DNA of 64,000 nt from Mercenaria mercenaria (Eukaryota; Mollusca; Bivalvia; Venerida; Veneridae): the NCBI RefSeq assembly GCF_021730395.1, contig NC_069378.1, positions 26,434,001 through 26,498,000 of the forward strand, written 5' to 3'. Every line of letters begins with the position of its first letter. Position 1 is the stretch's first letter. The notes under the pieces were generated by a model that searched no databases, was not told where the DNA came from, and saw only the letters and a program-made list of their open reading frames with translations. Positions 23,289 through 38,200 of this stretch are shown one piece after another. The translations under genes were made by a program, and so were the position numbers.

Positions 23289-26200
23289 CTATTGTATTCG
23301 CCTTAGCATCATCCTAGTTTTGGATATTTGCACGTCACTGTAACTTGCCCAAAGATGACGACATACTCTTGAACTAACATCTCCATTTAGATTCGAACTA
23401 AGATTTTCTTGCTCACATGACTTGTACCACCAAGCACCCTGAAAGATAAGTCCTGAATTTCAGCGCAATATCAAGCAGTATGTAATTTGTAAATGTAACA
23501 AATCTTGATGAGTCTATTTATATTTAAGAATATAAGATTATCATCAAGATATTGAAATAGATAAAATTAAATAGAATTAATTAAATTTCACAAAAAACGG
23601 CGTTAGATGCTAGTCTAAGAGTTCCTCTTTTAAACTCTAACGTGAATTTACATACTTGTATAATATCTATTCAAACTCCATCTTAAGTTTATCATTACTT
23701 TCCATCCTTTTCGCCATGGGAAATCTTTTCTACGGGAAATATAATCCAATAGGAATTCAATATCACGGGATTGCTACAGGAAATGATACTTATCGAATAG
23801 CTTGATAGTTCCCTTAGAAGACCCCTCGTAAACCAGTCCCATGGGATTCCTATTAGACCATGGTCACGGAAACAAATAAAATCTGCTGTTTCTATGTTTG
23901 TTATTTGAGCTTGTAATAATACATGCAAATTATGATGAAATATTTATGTTAAGGACGTATGCTAGAATTTGGTGCGAAACCGGTGACCTATGATTTTTAT
24001 TGCATATTTTTGTTTCTTAGATGATTGTCCTTCAATATCCAAAGTTTAAAGAAATTCTGTTATTGGGAAAATTTTCGCCCATCTCATATACAGGGAATTC
24101 TAGCGTACGCCTTTAAGTGAAAATAGAACTAATAATGTTCCCATGGAAATTCCCTTGAGAATTTCAGAAGCTCTTCCTATGGAAAAGCTCATGTTTGAAA
24201 GACAGTATCTTCAAAAATAATAGTGATAAGACATTGACAATACGTAGATAACATATGGTAGCAATGACTTTAAATATGAAACTCTATTTATGTCTGAATT
24301 CTTTCAAGCAGTACTTGGCGTTTTTTTTTTGTCAAAAATTGTTCATGGCAAATTGATTAGCGGCTATTATATTATCATACTTTGTTATGGAGGTGATGCA
24401 CACGCCTACAAAGGAAATATTCTTTTAATATCAAATTTTATTGAATATTTCTAACATATTCATAACTGGAGAGTTATGGAGACGTAGTCTAAATGTATGT
24501 AAGGGCCTGATACAGCAACTGTGGTAATCGGAAATAAAATTTTCAGTGGCAGCTTCATGAGAAAATTACTTTAATATGTGTATATTAATACAATATAGTT
24601 CATTAAGTTTACTTGCTTTAATTTGAGTTTCAACTTCATTTTTAATATACTAATCAAAATTACTAATACAGTGTGGAAGTCATCCTGTGGGAGTTCTCAT
24701 TTTCAAAAAAGTTTGCTGTTTGCAAGTTCTTTCACAACCAAAACTAAAACTAAAGTATTTTGCTAGTCGCTGATTTTGATTTTTAATAAATATATATTTG
24801 GTTCAGAAGATTGTGTTCTGTTCAGACTTGTGTTTTTGACGTAGATTTACTTGAAGTAGTGATTTTGCCATTTTTGTTCTCGTTTCCGAAAAAACTGTAT
24901 GTATAGCAACGAATACTATTGGCAAAATATATGGTTGGGTGGGTAATAGTGATATTTATCCAATATTTAAAGTTTGATATTTTAAAATATGCAAGATACG
25001 ATGTCATTTGAAGGACAACTCATTTGTGTATGTTTTAGACGACGTAGCAACTCCGTTTGCTCTCTGCGTTTGACTATATTTTGTCCGGTAATATATTTAA
25101 GCATAGTTTTGAATTTTTTTAACAAGAAATAATGATTTTACAGTTTACAACTGCAAACTATATAGCAGTTTAGTTACTATCACAACGACATCCTGAAGTG
25201 CCGTGAGATGGTCAAAAATTGTATTCCGGACTTTATAAGGTGTGGTAATATTTCTGGACGTTTAGAATGATTAAAACTTATGAAATCGTTTTAATATATT
25301 TAAATATGCACAATGCATTTTGGAACTCGGCTTAATACGGTGCAAGTCGGGCATGTCGGGTTTCAAAATCCCTTACCTCTCATGATAAACAAACTTAGTG
25401 AAACTGAATCTATTATTACTTCGCTTAGTGACATTCTTTGCTTCCAAAAGAAATTTTGCCAATTTTGTGAATGCAATTTAAGCAACAACAACAAAAGACT
25501 AAAAAGTAAAGACAAAACGAAAATCAGCACATACTTGACAATAGTCGGCACAGTTCACGTTATCATCTATGTCATTGTCCATGCCATGTGTTGAAAATTT
25601 CATGTTTGTCACGCTCGTCAAAGCATCACCAGGAAAATTCAAATATGGGTCATAACTAAAAGACCCCACTGAGATTGTATAGCCCGACGTAGCATTACCT
25701 ATATTCAAATCCTGCAATAAAATCATATTTATATATCTTTTAAGATGCATACATGTACTTATCATATGCATGCCGAATTTTGAAATAAATGTCACGGCAC
25801 GTTTAAAATCTAAAGCTTTAAGAAACATTTCATTTCATTTTGTATAATAAGACAAAGAATCAATATGATCAAAACCAATAGTAGTATCCTACATTGATTG
25901 TACATTTTTCTTCGTAAACCTATACCTAAATTCGTAGGCATATCTTGGGCAATTTTTGTCATCCTCATAAATTTTCAAATGTTTCAGATTTAGTGGTTAG
26001 GGTATTATCAACTTTTGAATTTCCAATGAATGACAGTACTAATGACAAAAGTATTCAATTGTTTCAAAAAATAATAACGACATGATTCAAACTTAAGTTT
26101 CTAAGAAACCGTTCCTATATCTTAAGGAGGTAGGTTACCTTTATATTTGTATGTGCGCATGTCCAACCGGAAGCTAACGTGACGATTTGCGACGACGTTT

Positions 26201-29200
26201 ACGACAAACTAAATGTGTTAAATTATTCATTCTTCTGAAAACAAATCATAGACCTGTCTTCGATCTGACGCTTTATGGTTTAATAATGCAGAAATAATGA
26301 ATAAATTGCCGCAGAAACGCTTCAAAACAATGTTGCCTTAAAATGACGTCATTGACGTCATGATGTTACGTGTCAGTTACCGCGCAAAATTAATAGCTTT
26401 TATATTGAAAGTATGTAATTCTGTGCATTTTCTTTATTCAAACTATTTTCAAATAACCATTATTTGCTGAAATAATTTTTTTGAGTCTTTTGCTCTGAAT
26501 AATAATCAATATTTTGCTTCTTTTATGTAGTTATATTGAAATGTAATGCGGAATGTAAGAAAATGGATAATGGTAACCAATGTTATTTGGAATATAGTTG
26601 GATGAGAGGTTACTTGTTACGGCCATTTTCAAATAAAAAATCTAGCAGTTTGATTTGTAATACCTATTTTTCAGGTTCCGTTGATAATATGTTACTTATA
26701 TACTAAAACTAAGATCTAAAATTGTTCAAATTTCAGTAGAAAATTGTGGTTTCTTGAATTGAACTGATGTTACCATGGAAACGAAGCCCGTGACCTATGT
26801 ATCTAAATGTAAAATTCAAAAGCCTTGACACTAGTCTATTTAAGAAACACAGCTTCGGCTTTTTATTTTCATTTCAACAATATCCATGAGAATAATTGTA
26901 GCATGCTGAACGATTTTTCCATGAAAAATGCCAGACGAGGGGTACTGCTGTAAGTATTCTAAGCTTAGAAATTCCTTTGAATAAATACAGATAACACGGA
27001 AATATAACTTACATTAGAAATAATATGTTTTAAAGCTACATCAACTAGAAAGATAATCTTATTCAATATTATTTTATAAGAAATTACGACAAAAAGCCAG
27101 ATATAAGCCATTTTAAACATCTCTGTTGCCATGGTTACTTTAAACTTTAAGAAAAATAGGGTACCATGTATAGTGCTTGGTATTTTGCTAATAATATTTC
27201 TCAAATATTCCATGTTGGTCATTAACAGAATGGCACTGAAGCCGTCGAAAACCCCTATTTTTATACATAGTTGTTTAAAGATGAGAGAAAATGCGTTACC
27301 ATGGAAACACGAGCCCCGCGACATATACATTTTAAGCTTATATTAGAAAGCTAACGTGCATACTAGTAAAATTATACATTATGCTGACTTCTACGGATAT
27401 CAATGAAACTAAAATACACTGAAAAGTGTTAAATATCCGTATTTTCCTTCTTCTTTCAATATGAAATACCCTTGGAGGGTCATGTTCTTCAAACGTGGAT
27501 AAAACTTGAACTTGAAGGGACAGAGACAAACGAAATTGAGATTTTAGCAGTTAAAACTTCATATTACACGAAATACAAAAAGATGTTGCGGTTCAACTAA
27601 TTTGAATTTACCCTTGTAACAAGGTAACCTACCTCCTTAAGATCAAGTTTTGGTACCTTTATGACCGAAAATAAACAGAAACATTAGAAATTCATAACTA
27701 ACTTTTAATTAATGAACTCCACAAAACGATTTCTAGCACAAATAATGTTATGAAATTTATTGTAATTGTACACATTATAAATTCTGTTACACATAATGCC
27801 CTACCAAGAAACTTACAAAGGCAATGCATGTGAAGAATTAATAAAAGTAAGCTTGATAGACAAAGTTTGATCGGTGGAAGAATGACTCGTGACGTAATTA
27901 AAAGTCCCAGTTCGATTCTCTTAAAAAGGATCTTCTATGTTGTTGCTTTCAATTCATAAATAAAAAATTATAAAAGAACTGACTGTTGACTAATTGTCGT
28001 GTTCTCTTTCCAAATCCTATTGTTTCAATCAACTGGCATTAATTATGGCCGTTCACTACATTGAAATTCCCTTATTTTCACATATATATTAAGAATGTAG
28101 CTAATGAGTACATAAAATTGGTAATAAAATTTTAATATCTACTGTGTATAACGATGATGCTAAAATATCTCAGACGTGTCCTTATATTACTGATGATGTA
28201 AAGACGCTCAAATTGTATGCAGGAAGTACGTGAAAAACGATGAGTAAATTTGTTTGAGACAATTTTCTCCGTATATTATATTTCATGGATGTTTGATACA
28301 AAATCATACAAATTTAGGAAAGCCGTAATGATATCAGGTTTGCAGTGCCGCCTATACTTAATTGACAATTTTAAGAAGGAAAGTCAGAAAATGTCTTCAT
28401 TGCAATCTTGGGCGCAAATCCTTCCGTGGGTATTTAGAAATTGTTCCTCGCACCGCAAATGATCATTGACGCAGCAAATTCAAAATACATATAAAAATGG
28501 CCCTACACATGCAAAGCCAGTTTTGATAAACATCTTTTGTTTATTTTTGGATAAAATCTAACCTGCATTTTAACATTTACCTCATACTTAACACATTATA
28601 CCTTTGGTACTCAGATTGTTGAATCAATAATATGACATACGTTTTTTTTTCACGGCATATTGTCACCTTATAAAGTTGCGGTAAGATTGTGTTTGACGTT
28701 TTTTTACTGTTTCTTTAATTGAACTGGATAAAGGGTATAGGTATATCACCAGTCATCTTCGTGAAAGAGATAAAAATTCTTACGTTATATAGTGCGACGG
28801 CCTTGCCATTTTTAACATTCTCTATGTCAATTCTCAGCTCGTACGTACCTAAATATAACACTGAAAAGTTAATTTTACTTTGACAAAATAAATTGAAAAA
28901 TGCATTTTCAAAAATTCATTTTGATACTTTAATCCATTCTTGTGACTATGATATCTACAATTAGATTTCCTTAAAGACTCTTTTTTAATCCGTTTTACGT
29001 CTGTCTTGTTCGCCAAGCTTTAGAGCATCATCTGACCCTCCAAAGCAGAAACAGGTCCTTAACGTTCTTACCTTGTGACGTTATTTGATGCATCTGAGTT
29101 AGCCCCAACCAGAAATTCAAGGTACTACTAGGATAAACCTCTCCGAATCCATATTCATACTCAACCCATGTCCTATAAAAATCGTAGGTCAAATTTTCTC

Positions 29201-32200
29201 TCAACTGGAACACGGTCCAACCACCTCCGTCTGTTTCCAGGTCACACAGTACTTTGTATCCAGTTTGACTTCCTACAAAGTATGTATTATTAAGAAGTTG
29301 ACTTTATGTTTTCCCAAACAAAGTACAAACCTATTTGCAACCTATTTGCAATCTATTTGCAAGAAGGAGTCACAATATAATTTGTAAAAAGAAATAAATA
29401 AATCATTTTCTCGAAAACATTGCTCTTAAGTTTGAAATGGAAAATACCTGTTGGATCAATTTTGTAAATTCCAGAAGACGTGTAACCATTGCTTAGTATA
29501 TCCGTGCAATCAATGCTTTCCAATGTCTTATCTGGCAATATCGGTTCGCATTTCATTGAAGACAGCATATTTATACGCCTTTGTTCTTGAATAAGTTGAG
29601 CCATCTCAGTCAAGCTTGTATTGTGCTCTTTGATTGAAGCAGAAATCGTTGTCAGAGTTTCTTGCAAAGTCTGAAAATGTTCCTCGGCTTCTCTTTCTGT
29701 TGATTTATCTGCAGAGGCATCTTCGTGTCCACCTATATAGAAAAAAAAAACAACTTCGTGTGATTTTAAACAAGCACAATGTTGCCAATGTCGATATGAA
29801 AGGTATTTTACAATTAGTCCATTCATTTGCCTTTTTTTGTTGGTTAAAGTATCTTAACATTCTACTTCAAACAAAATACTATACATATTCTGTATTCAAC
29901 TTAATGTTTAAGGTAGTTCTGCACGTTTGATAAACCGGAAGTGATGGCGTAACGTCATTTATCTGGAAAACGTAGAATAATGCCTGGATTCGGCGTACGG
30001 AAACGAAAATCAGTTTATGAGTTAAGGGCAACCCGTGAGTAAATGTATTAAAATGGCACTGTTACTATCTTTCTTAAGTTAAAATATGATATTAAAACAT
30101 CTTACTCGTTAAATAATTCAAAATAATGTCTTAAAATTAGCTTATAATAGGCGGTTCACATTAATCCTAGCCAAATATCTCATAAATAAGTACACGGACC
30201 TATACATTTTGTTTCACCATATTAAAGGCCATATGTTTATTTACGACTGTGAGAAGTTTCATTAAAATCTACATTGTAGAAAAATTTCTATTCGCGAAAA
30301 TGTTATGAAAATTGCGTTTTTCCCATAGGCTTCCATTATGAAAAATTGCGTCAGATCGAAATATTTCAAATCAGTCTAGCAAAAATTCAAGAACACGACC
30401 CTATCTTTTTTATTTGCTGAATTTTCTTAGTATATTCGGAAGTTTTGAAAAATCAGAGTTTAATCAAATTCTACATTGTAGAAAAAATTTCGATCCTAAC
30501 GTGCAGAACTACCTTAATCTAGATTAAACTAGATTCCTCTTCGATGATGTGTTTTTGAGCTTAGAAATCCACGTCTATGTGACTATCTCTTTTAACAGTG
30601 TTTTAATGCAAGATGCAAATCGAGATTATACTGAATATTCTTCCTACGAGGGGGCTGGTGTGCAGCATTGAGGCTCTAAGTTTTTATCTCTTTCGCATTA
30701 TATTTAATTTAGCTAAATAAATAAATGGCATATGACTGTTCTTTTCATGTTTACATCAGAACAAATGAATATCCGTATTCAGTTAAAATGATTCAACAGT
30801 ATATGGAAACAATGTTTCTCTTTTGTTATAGTCAAGTTTGTTTGATGGCGCCTTGGGTTTTGCTATATTTATACCAATATAAGTCAATATGCATTAAAAA
30901 TAGTTCCTATGGTAATAGATATATACCTTCAGGTGGACACTTGGAATTGTCAAAGCCACATTTCGGTGTGTCAGGAGGGGCATGCTTGTAATTCCCTGGC
31001 CATTGTATAACTTTATCTGGTATATACTCGAAACGCTTCGATAGTCCAGCATAATTTGCAATAACCTAAACAATAACAGTTTACATCTTTACAGTAATAA
31101 TATGAGCCGTGCCATTGGAAAACCAACATAGTGGCTTTGCGACCAGCATGGATCCAGACTAGCCTGCGCATCCGCGCAGTCTGGTCAGGATCCATGCTGT
31201 TCGCTAACAGTTTCTCTAATAGCAATAGGCTTTGAAAGCGAACAACATGGATCCTGACCAGACTGCGCGGATGCGCAGGCTGGTCTGGATCCATGCTGGT
31301 CGCAAAGCCACTATGTTGGTTTTTCCATGGCACGGTTCATATTGCTTTACTACGGTCTCATAAAACACATTAGAATATTTATCTTTAAAGTTGACATCTT
31401 TTCGAAATCAATCAGTATGTTTGAGATCTAAATGTGAATTTATCAGAAACATTTCGTACTAAATTCAACAAAATATGACAAATAATCTTCCATTTTATAT
31501 CTGACTAAATAAACTAGGATGATACCGCCAATAAAATAGGGTTATTATAACAGTACCTCGATCAGGATGCAGTATTCGGCTCGAGTGGATTTTGCCAGAT
31601 CGAATCTCATGAGGCGCGCAAGCAAATACAGATACAAAGTCCCAGATCTAGCTACTGTTATAATGACCTTTTTATTATATACTTTTACCATTTTGATTCT
31701 TGTTTTGTTCTTCAACAAAATCTTCAATGTTTATCGATATTAAATGTAACTTGTAGTGAAGTTTTTATGTGCGCTATTTACAGAAATGTGTCAGGTCATG
31801 CATATTAATGAAAATAGTCCGGCAGGATACAATACGGAAGGTACAATACGGAATTTAAAAGGTACAATGCGGAATTTCTGTCTGTCTGTTCATATTTGAT
31901 TGTGAAACACAAGCCGATTTTTTACAGAATTTATATAGGTATATAATAAATAGTACTATTATATATTTACGCACTGACTACAAACCGAGTCGGCTATTAT
32001 TTTGCTTGGTTGAATTTTGTTTCCAAATGATATTTACAGATTTTATTACCTATAACAACAACAATGTTATAGTGTAAAATGTCCCTGTACTTGGATTAAA
32101 CGTCGGTTCATTTTCTGGTCTTTTGGGATAATGAAGTCTCATGAACGGACAAATTCAACCCGAGGCTGTTATTATTTTGCTTGGTTACATTTTACATATT

Positions 32201-35200
32201 TTATTTACAATATCTAATTTCAATATTTTCACCGCCACTAAATTCTTGATACCTGTGATATAAAATATAAAATAATGATAAATCCTAAACAGAATTCCTA
32301 AAGTTCTTACCTGCAATATTTATGATTATAGGTATGTAATAGTTCTCATTCGAATTGTAAATACCTCTGTACAAAGGCATAATTTTCCACTTTCATAATG
32401 GGCCTTCATACGGAAATAACCTCTATGTAGCAAACGTATTAAGTTTTCGGGCCGTTGATGCTTTGAAGAGGTTGCGCCCAATGTTGTTTCATGTTTAATT
32501 AACATATCAACGTACCTGAAAGTCTCCTGTCTCTGTGTTCATATCTAAGAGTGAATAATCTGCCACTCTATCTCCATTTTCGTCTATATGAACCGTTCCT
32601 GATATACCTACATAAAGTGGACGCAGTTGCATATGTAAGTACCATATTTGTTGCTATTTCCGATTTAACAAACTTAATGTAATGTTAGTAAAATCAAACT
32701 ACTCAGAGATTCAGTGCCTACAATTTTGATGAAAACAAATTCTAAACTTCTAAAAGGTTTCTTGTTAGAATGCCATTCATTTGATAATCTGCTGAGAAAT
32801 TTACATACCTCATTCAAATCGCGTTGCTCTTTCTTGTTACAATTTCTAAATATTGTTTTAGTTTGATTTCAAAGTTTTGTCGAATGAAGATATTACGAAC
32901 TCTTCACTTCGTTTACAAATGAGAAGCCTGTGATATACATTTGAAGAAAATATCCAAATATGTCTCTATTATTTTACTTAAAATCGTGCCATGACATCAT
33001 ATCTAATATGATACCACTTATAAAGAGACTTATATACAGTCCATTCAATATCATTGTAATATAGTTCCGCTTACGCCGGTGCTAGGAGACCTGAGAGATG
33101 TTGCACATTCCATTACCTTTCATGAACAGACTTAATCAAAACCGACTCTGCTATAATTGTGCTTGATTGCATTCTATGCTTGCAAAGGATCTTCATGCAT
33201 ATTTTATTACAACCGTAAAGTTTTAACCGGGAGACGTTTTGTGACCTCTAACTAGCATTAAAACACTGCGTTGTGTGTTCAACATTCTATTGAAAACTTA
33301 TGTTGAACAACCCGCAAATAGGACAGACTAATTGGATTATATGTCAAGGGGTTATGAAGAGAACACTTCCTACACCGGGTTTAGTGAAGAAATTAAATGT
33401 ATAATAATCCGAGCCGAGTCCTATAGTGGTAATTTTAATATATCAGCGTCGAATTTCACTTAAACACAAAGATTATACAAATATATGCAATAATTTTCGA
33501 GTTTGAATTACTCAGTGTTGTTGCAAATATAGTTTAATATGCCAAAATAGCAACATTTACCTTGAAAAGTTCTATCCAATTTGCTGTGGAATAATTAGTC
33601 CTTAAGATATGATTTAGCTTGCAGCGCATCTTCACACCAGTCCGTACAAAACAACGGCGTCATGAATGCTGCTACCACATATGCCTACAAATTGATATAA
33701 ATGAAATGTAAAAGTAAGGCCCTATTCAGATATCTTGTAGGAAATATATAAATATACATAGACCTAAACAAAACAGACTTGCCGCACCAAAAGAAATACA
33801 ATTGATAAATTGAACTTAATTATTGCGTAAGAGTCTTTTCAAGTAATTGACAAACTTATATTTCAAATTTTTTAGAAATAAACTTTTTCGTCGTATAAAA
33901 ATATACCCTTAAATTAGAAAAAAAGTTTAAAAGCTCTTATACTCATTAATAGTTAAAAATCAACAGTTGAATGTTGCACATAATTCAATATTACAATGTT
34001 CAAACGAAGCCGACGGCTTTTCTGTTTTAAAGCTGATATTTCAAAGCGTGTAAATCGTGTAATGAATCCATTAAACCATAAAGAAGACACCTCTGTTTGA
34101 CGTGGCAAAAACATTTACACATTTATACCTCTAAATACGGCTACATGTTCTTCGTCTGATTGCGGTGAAATTCCTTATATTCAGACTTGTAATTGATGAG
34201 GAGGGTAAATCATAAGTGCTCATAAGCTTTCTGGCTTCTTTTTCTTCAGCTGTGTCACTGCACGATACCAAGGCTTTGATTTCACTGTGCTAAATGTATT
34301 TACTGCGGTTTAAAGTACATACAATAGGTTATCTAATAAAAAGTAGCTCGACTGAATGCTGTATGTGTACTCGCCGGTGTAATACGACTTGCAAAAATCC
34401 GGGAGAGACAATACAAAATGAGATTTAGCTACTGTATAATGACTCTTTACGATTTATATACCTTACCTTTTATTTGTTTTAGTTATCGACAATACTTCTA
34501 TGTTATTGATGTTAAAATAGAACTAAGTGAATTTTTTATGTGTACAATTTTGAAATGTGTCAGATTATGGTTATAAAATGAAAGTAATCCGGCAACATAC
34601 AATACAAAAGAATCAATACGAGTCTTTACTGCTAACACATACTTACTTTGAAATCAGCGATTTTGAAAGAAAGTTCATATAAGTATATAATAATAGATAT
34701 TTTTGTCAGTCAAACGCTGAAATATATACAAATATATTATTCTGGTAAGTAACTGCAAATATTTACCTGGGCATTTGATCAAACGCCAGAAAGACATACT
34801 CGCCGTTATAAGTTAGTTCATGTGCCTACATGATTCTCTAATAAACTGGCACTCGCTAGCAAAACTTAAAAGAAAGATACAGATAAATTAGACACAGTAC
34901 ATATGTTCATATTTACTATATGATAATGTGTCTCCGACCAAATGGATGTCGAGAAAAAAATTCACTTGCCTTGTATTAGTGTGGTTATATGTGGTCAAAC
35001 CAAATGTAGATATTTACTTGTGGGAGCTATAACTAACCATTGAGTTGACCTTACCAATTTCCATCCCCTCATATCGGGAATTTTGTCGAGGAGCAACATA
35101 CCTCATTAATGTGTTTGATTTCAAATACTCATTCATTGACACAATCATGAAACCAAGATTAAAAATAATATTTCTCGATTCCTTTTTTACATTTATTGTA

Positions 35201-38200
35201 TAATCATGAGCTTCACTATAAACATTACCTTGTGTACAACTTATTAGGCAATTATACTCACATTATACTTAGAATTTGAATGATGAATGGGATTGCCCTT
35301 AGATACTTTATGAGACATGAATACTTCACACTTTATACATAAAAGTTAAATGAATGGGAATTGATTGTCTTAATATGAATTAATAAGCAATCAGAATTGC
35401 TTCACCTTTTACGTAAGTTTAAATGATGAATGGAAATTGATATGTCTAGATATGATTATAAAGGCAACAATATTGCTTCACCTTACAGAAAAGTTTAAAT
35501 GATGAATGGAATAGAATTGTCTTATGATATGCATTAATATAAGCATCCGTGTTGCATCCTTTTCATACAGTTTAAATTTTAATGATGAATGGAATTGAAT
35601 TGTCTCAATATGCATTATATAAGCACCATAATTCTTCACCACTTATACAGAATTTATTTGAAGGGAATTGAATTCTTGATATATTATAAATCCACCAGAA
35701 TTGCTTTCACATTATACAGTACAAGCTTAAATGATGAATGGGAACTGAATTGTCTTAACCTGCATTATATAAGGCACCAGAATAGTTTCACCATTATACA
35801 GTAAAACTCGAAATGATGAAAGGGACTAGTTTTAGATATGCATTAGATAAGGCATCAGTACAGCTTCATCTTTATATAGTAAAACATGAAATAATGAATG
35901 GGAATTGACTAAATAACCATTATAAGAGGCATAAATATAGCTTTACAGTTATATAGTAGAACTTGAAATTATGAATGAAAATCGTCTTAGATATGCAATA
36001 TATGAGGCACCAGTACAGCTTTACCGTTATACAGTAAAACTTGAAATGATGAATGGGAATTGTCTTAGATAAACATTATATAAGGCACCAGTATAGCTTC
36101 CCAGTTATACAGTTAAACTTGAAATGATATATGGGAATTGTCTTAGATATACATTATATCAGGCGCCAGTATAGCTTCACAGTTATACAGTAAAACTCAA
36201 AATGATGAATGGGAATTGACTTAGATATGAATTATATAAGCACAAGTAAAGCTTCACAGTTATACAGAAAAACTTCAAATGATGAATGAGAATCAACTTA
36301 TATATGCATTTTATGAGCACAAGTAAATCTTCACAGTTATTACAATTAAACTCGAAATGGTGAATGGGAATCGTTTTAGACTTTCATTAACAAAGGCACC
36401 AATACAGCTTCACCGCTATACAATAAAACTTGAGATAATGAATGGGCATTTTCTTAGATATGCACTATACGATGCATCAGTATAGATTCACCATTATTCA
36501 ATAAAACTTGAAATAATGAATTAGAATTATCTTAGATATGCATTATATAAGGCACCGGTAAAGCTTCACCGTTAAACTGTAAAACTTGAAATGATGCATG
36601 GAATTAACTTATATATGCATTATATGCAAGTATAGCTTCACAGTTATACAGCAAAACTTGAAATGATGAATGGGTATTAAATTAAATGCCGGTATGCATA
36701 ATATGAACACAAGTATAGCTTCACAGTTGTACAGTAAAATTTGAAATGATGAATGGGAATTAACATAGATATGCATTATATCAGGCACCAGTATAGCTTC
36801 ACAGTTATAAAGTTAAAGTTGAAATGATGAATGAAAATCGTCTTAAATATGCATTATATGAGGCACCAGTATAGCTTCACAGTTATATACTTTGTCTATA
36901 GTTTGAAATGATGCATGGGGGTCGTCTTAGATATGAATGATAAGAGGCACCGGTATAGCGTCACCGTTATACAATAAAACATGAAATGATGAATGAAAAT
37001 CTTCTTAGATATGCATTACATGAGGCACCAGTATAGCTTCACAGTTATACACTATAGCTTGAAATGCAATCTGACTAAAGTACATCTCCTGTACGCTACG
37101 CTTAGGATCTAAGAATCGAACGAGCTAGTGATAGCCTCGTTCTGACGACCCTTTCGCTAGCCAATCAGAGCTTAACTTACAACATTTTGCAAATCTATAG
37201 TAAACCTTGATTTTTGATATTTACAATTCTTATGTCGTAATGTTTCAGATAGCCGGTTAGCACAGTCGGTAAGCCACTTGCTTTGTAAGCGAGGGGTCCC
37301 GGGTTCGAATCCTGGATTAATTGCACATTTTTCTTTCTCTTTGACATTCGAACAAGTCGTCTGATTGGTTCAAATAAAAATAGATTTGCGAAAATAAAAA
37401 TAGCAATATTGGAAATCCAAAATATTCAGAAGACGAATTTGATCAAGTACTTTAGTCAGATTGGCTTGAAATGATGTATGGGAATCGTCTTAGATATGCA
37501 TAAGAAGAGGCACCAGTATTGCTTCACCGTTCTACACTATTATATTTAGCTCAGTAGGTTGAGCGTCGGTCTACGGATCGCGGGGTCGTGAGTTCGATCC
37601 TCGGGCGGGGCGTATGTTCTCCGTGACTATTTGATAAACGACACTGTGTCTGAAATCATTAGTCCTCCATCTCTGATTCATGTGGGGAAGTTGGCAGTTA
37701 CTTGCGGAGAACAGGTTTGTACTGGTACAGAATCCAGGAATACTGGTTAGGTTAACTGCCCGCCGTTACCTGACTGAAATATTGTTGAAAAACGGCGTTA
37801 AACCCAAAACCCAAAACAAACAAACAAACACTATTATATATAGTTTGAAGTAATAAAACAGTGTGAAAAACAGTGTGTGAAGCTATATTGGTGCCTCAAA
37901 TAGTGTGTTCTACATTAAGACTCATATGTAAAAAGTCATTCCGATGATTTAATATGCACAAAACTATTATCGATTCTTTTGTATTGATCACAATGTTATA
38001 AATGTGTAGGAACTTGGATGCTCATCAAGTTTTTAAATAGAAAAAATCATTGTAGTTCTCTTATTAATAAATCGGTATGTTTCTTTCCAAAGTTGATGTT
38101 TTCTTTTTTTTTCAGAATGACAAAATAGTAAAATTTTAAAACTTGAAAGTACAACATCGTAACAGAGTAGTTCCCTTTTCGTGAATAATTACGTTGCTGG

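Larger units (their letters stand above)
35270..37900. repeat. 78-bp satellite array with two later insertions
   Basis: More than 20 copies of a unit of about 78 bp with landmarks CTTGAAATGATGAATGGGAA, CTTAGATATGCATTATAT and GCACCAGTATAGCTTCAC. It is interrupted by a TIR element (37067-37463) and a SINE (37545-37827), and both target-site duplications are made of satellite sequence. Units left of about 36000 are more irregular than those to the right. It fills much of intron 1 of copy 2. Confidence 0.85.

Noticed and set aside
25313-25594. Plus-strand ORF at 25.3-25.6 kb
   Set aside because: Overlaps FReD exon 10 of copy 2 in antisense and has no domain of its own.
26965-27330. Transposase of the 1.5-kb TTAA element
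   Set aside because: The 121-aa frame shows no transposase motif and is mostly hydrophobic AT-rich reading.
37251-37320. Functional tRNA-Thr(UGU)
   Set aside because: A and B boxes are good but the acceptor arms do not pair and it lies inside a TIR element.
37545-37620. Functional tRNA gene
   Set aside because: It is the head of a SINE with a body, a tail and a target-site duplication.
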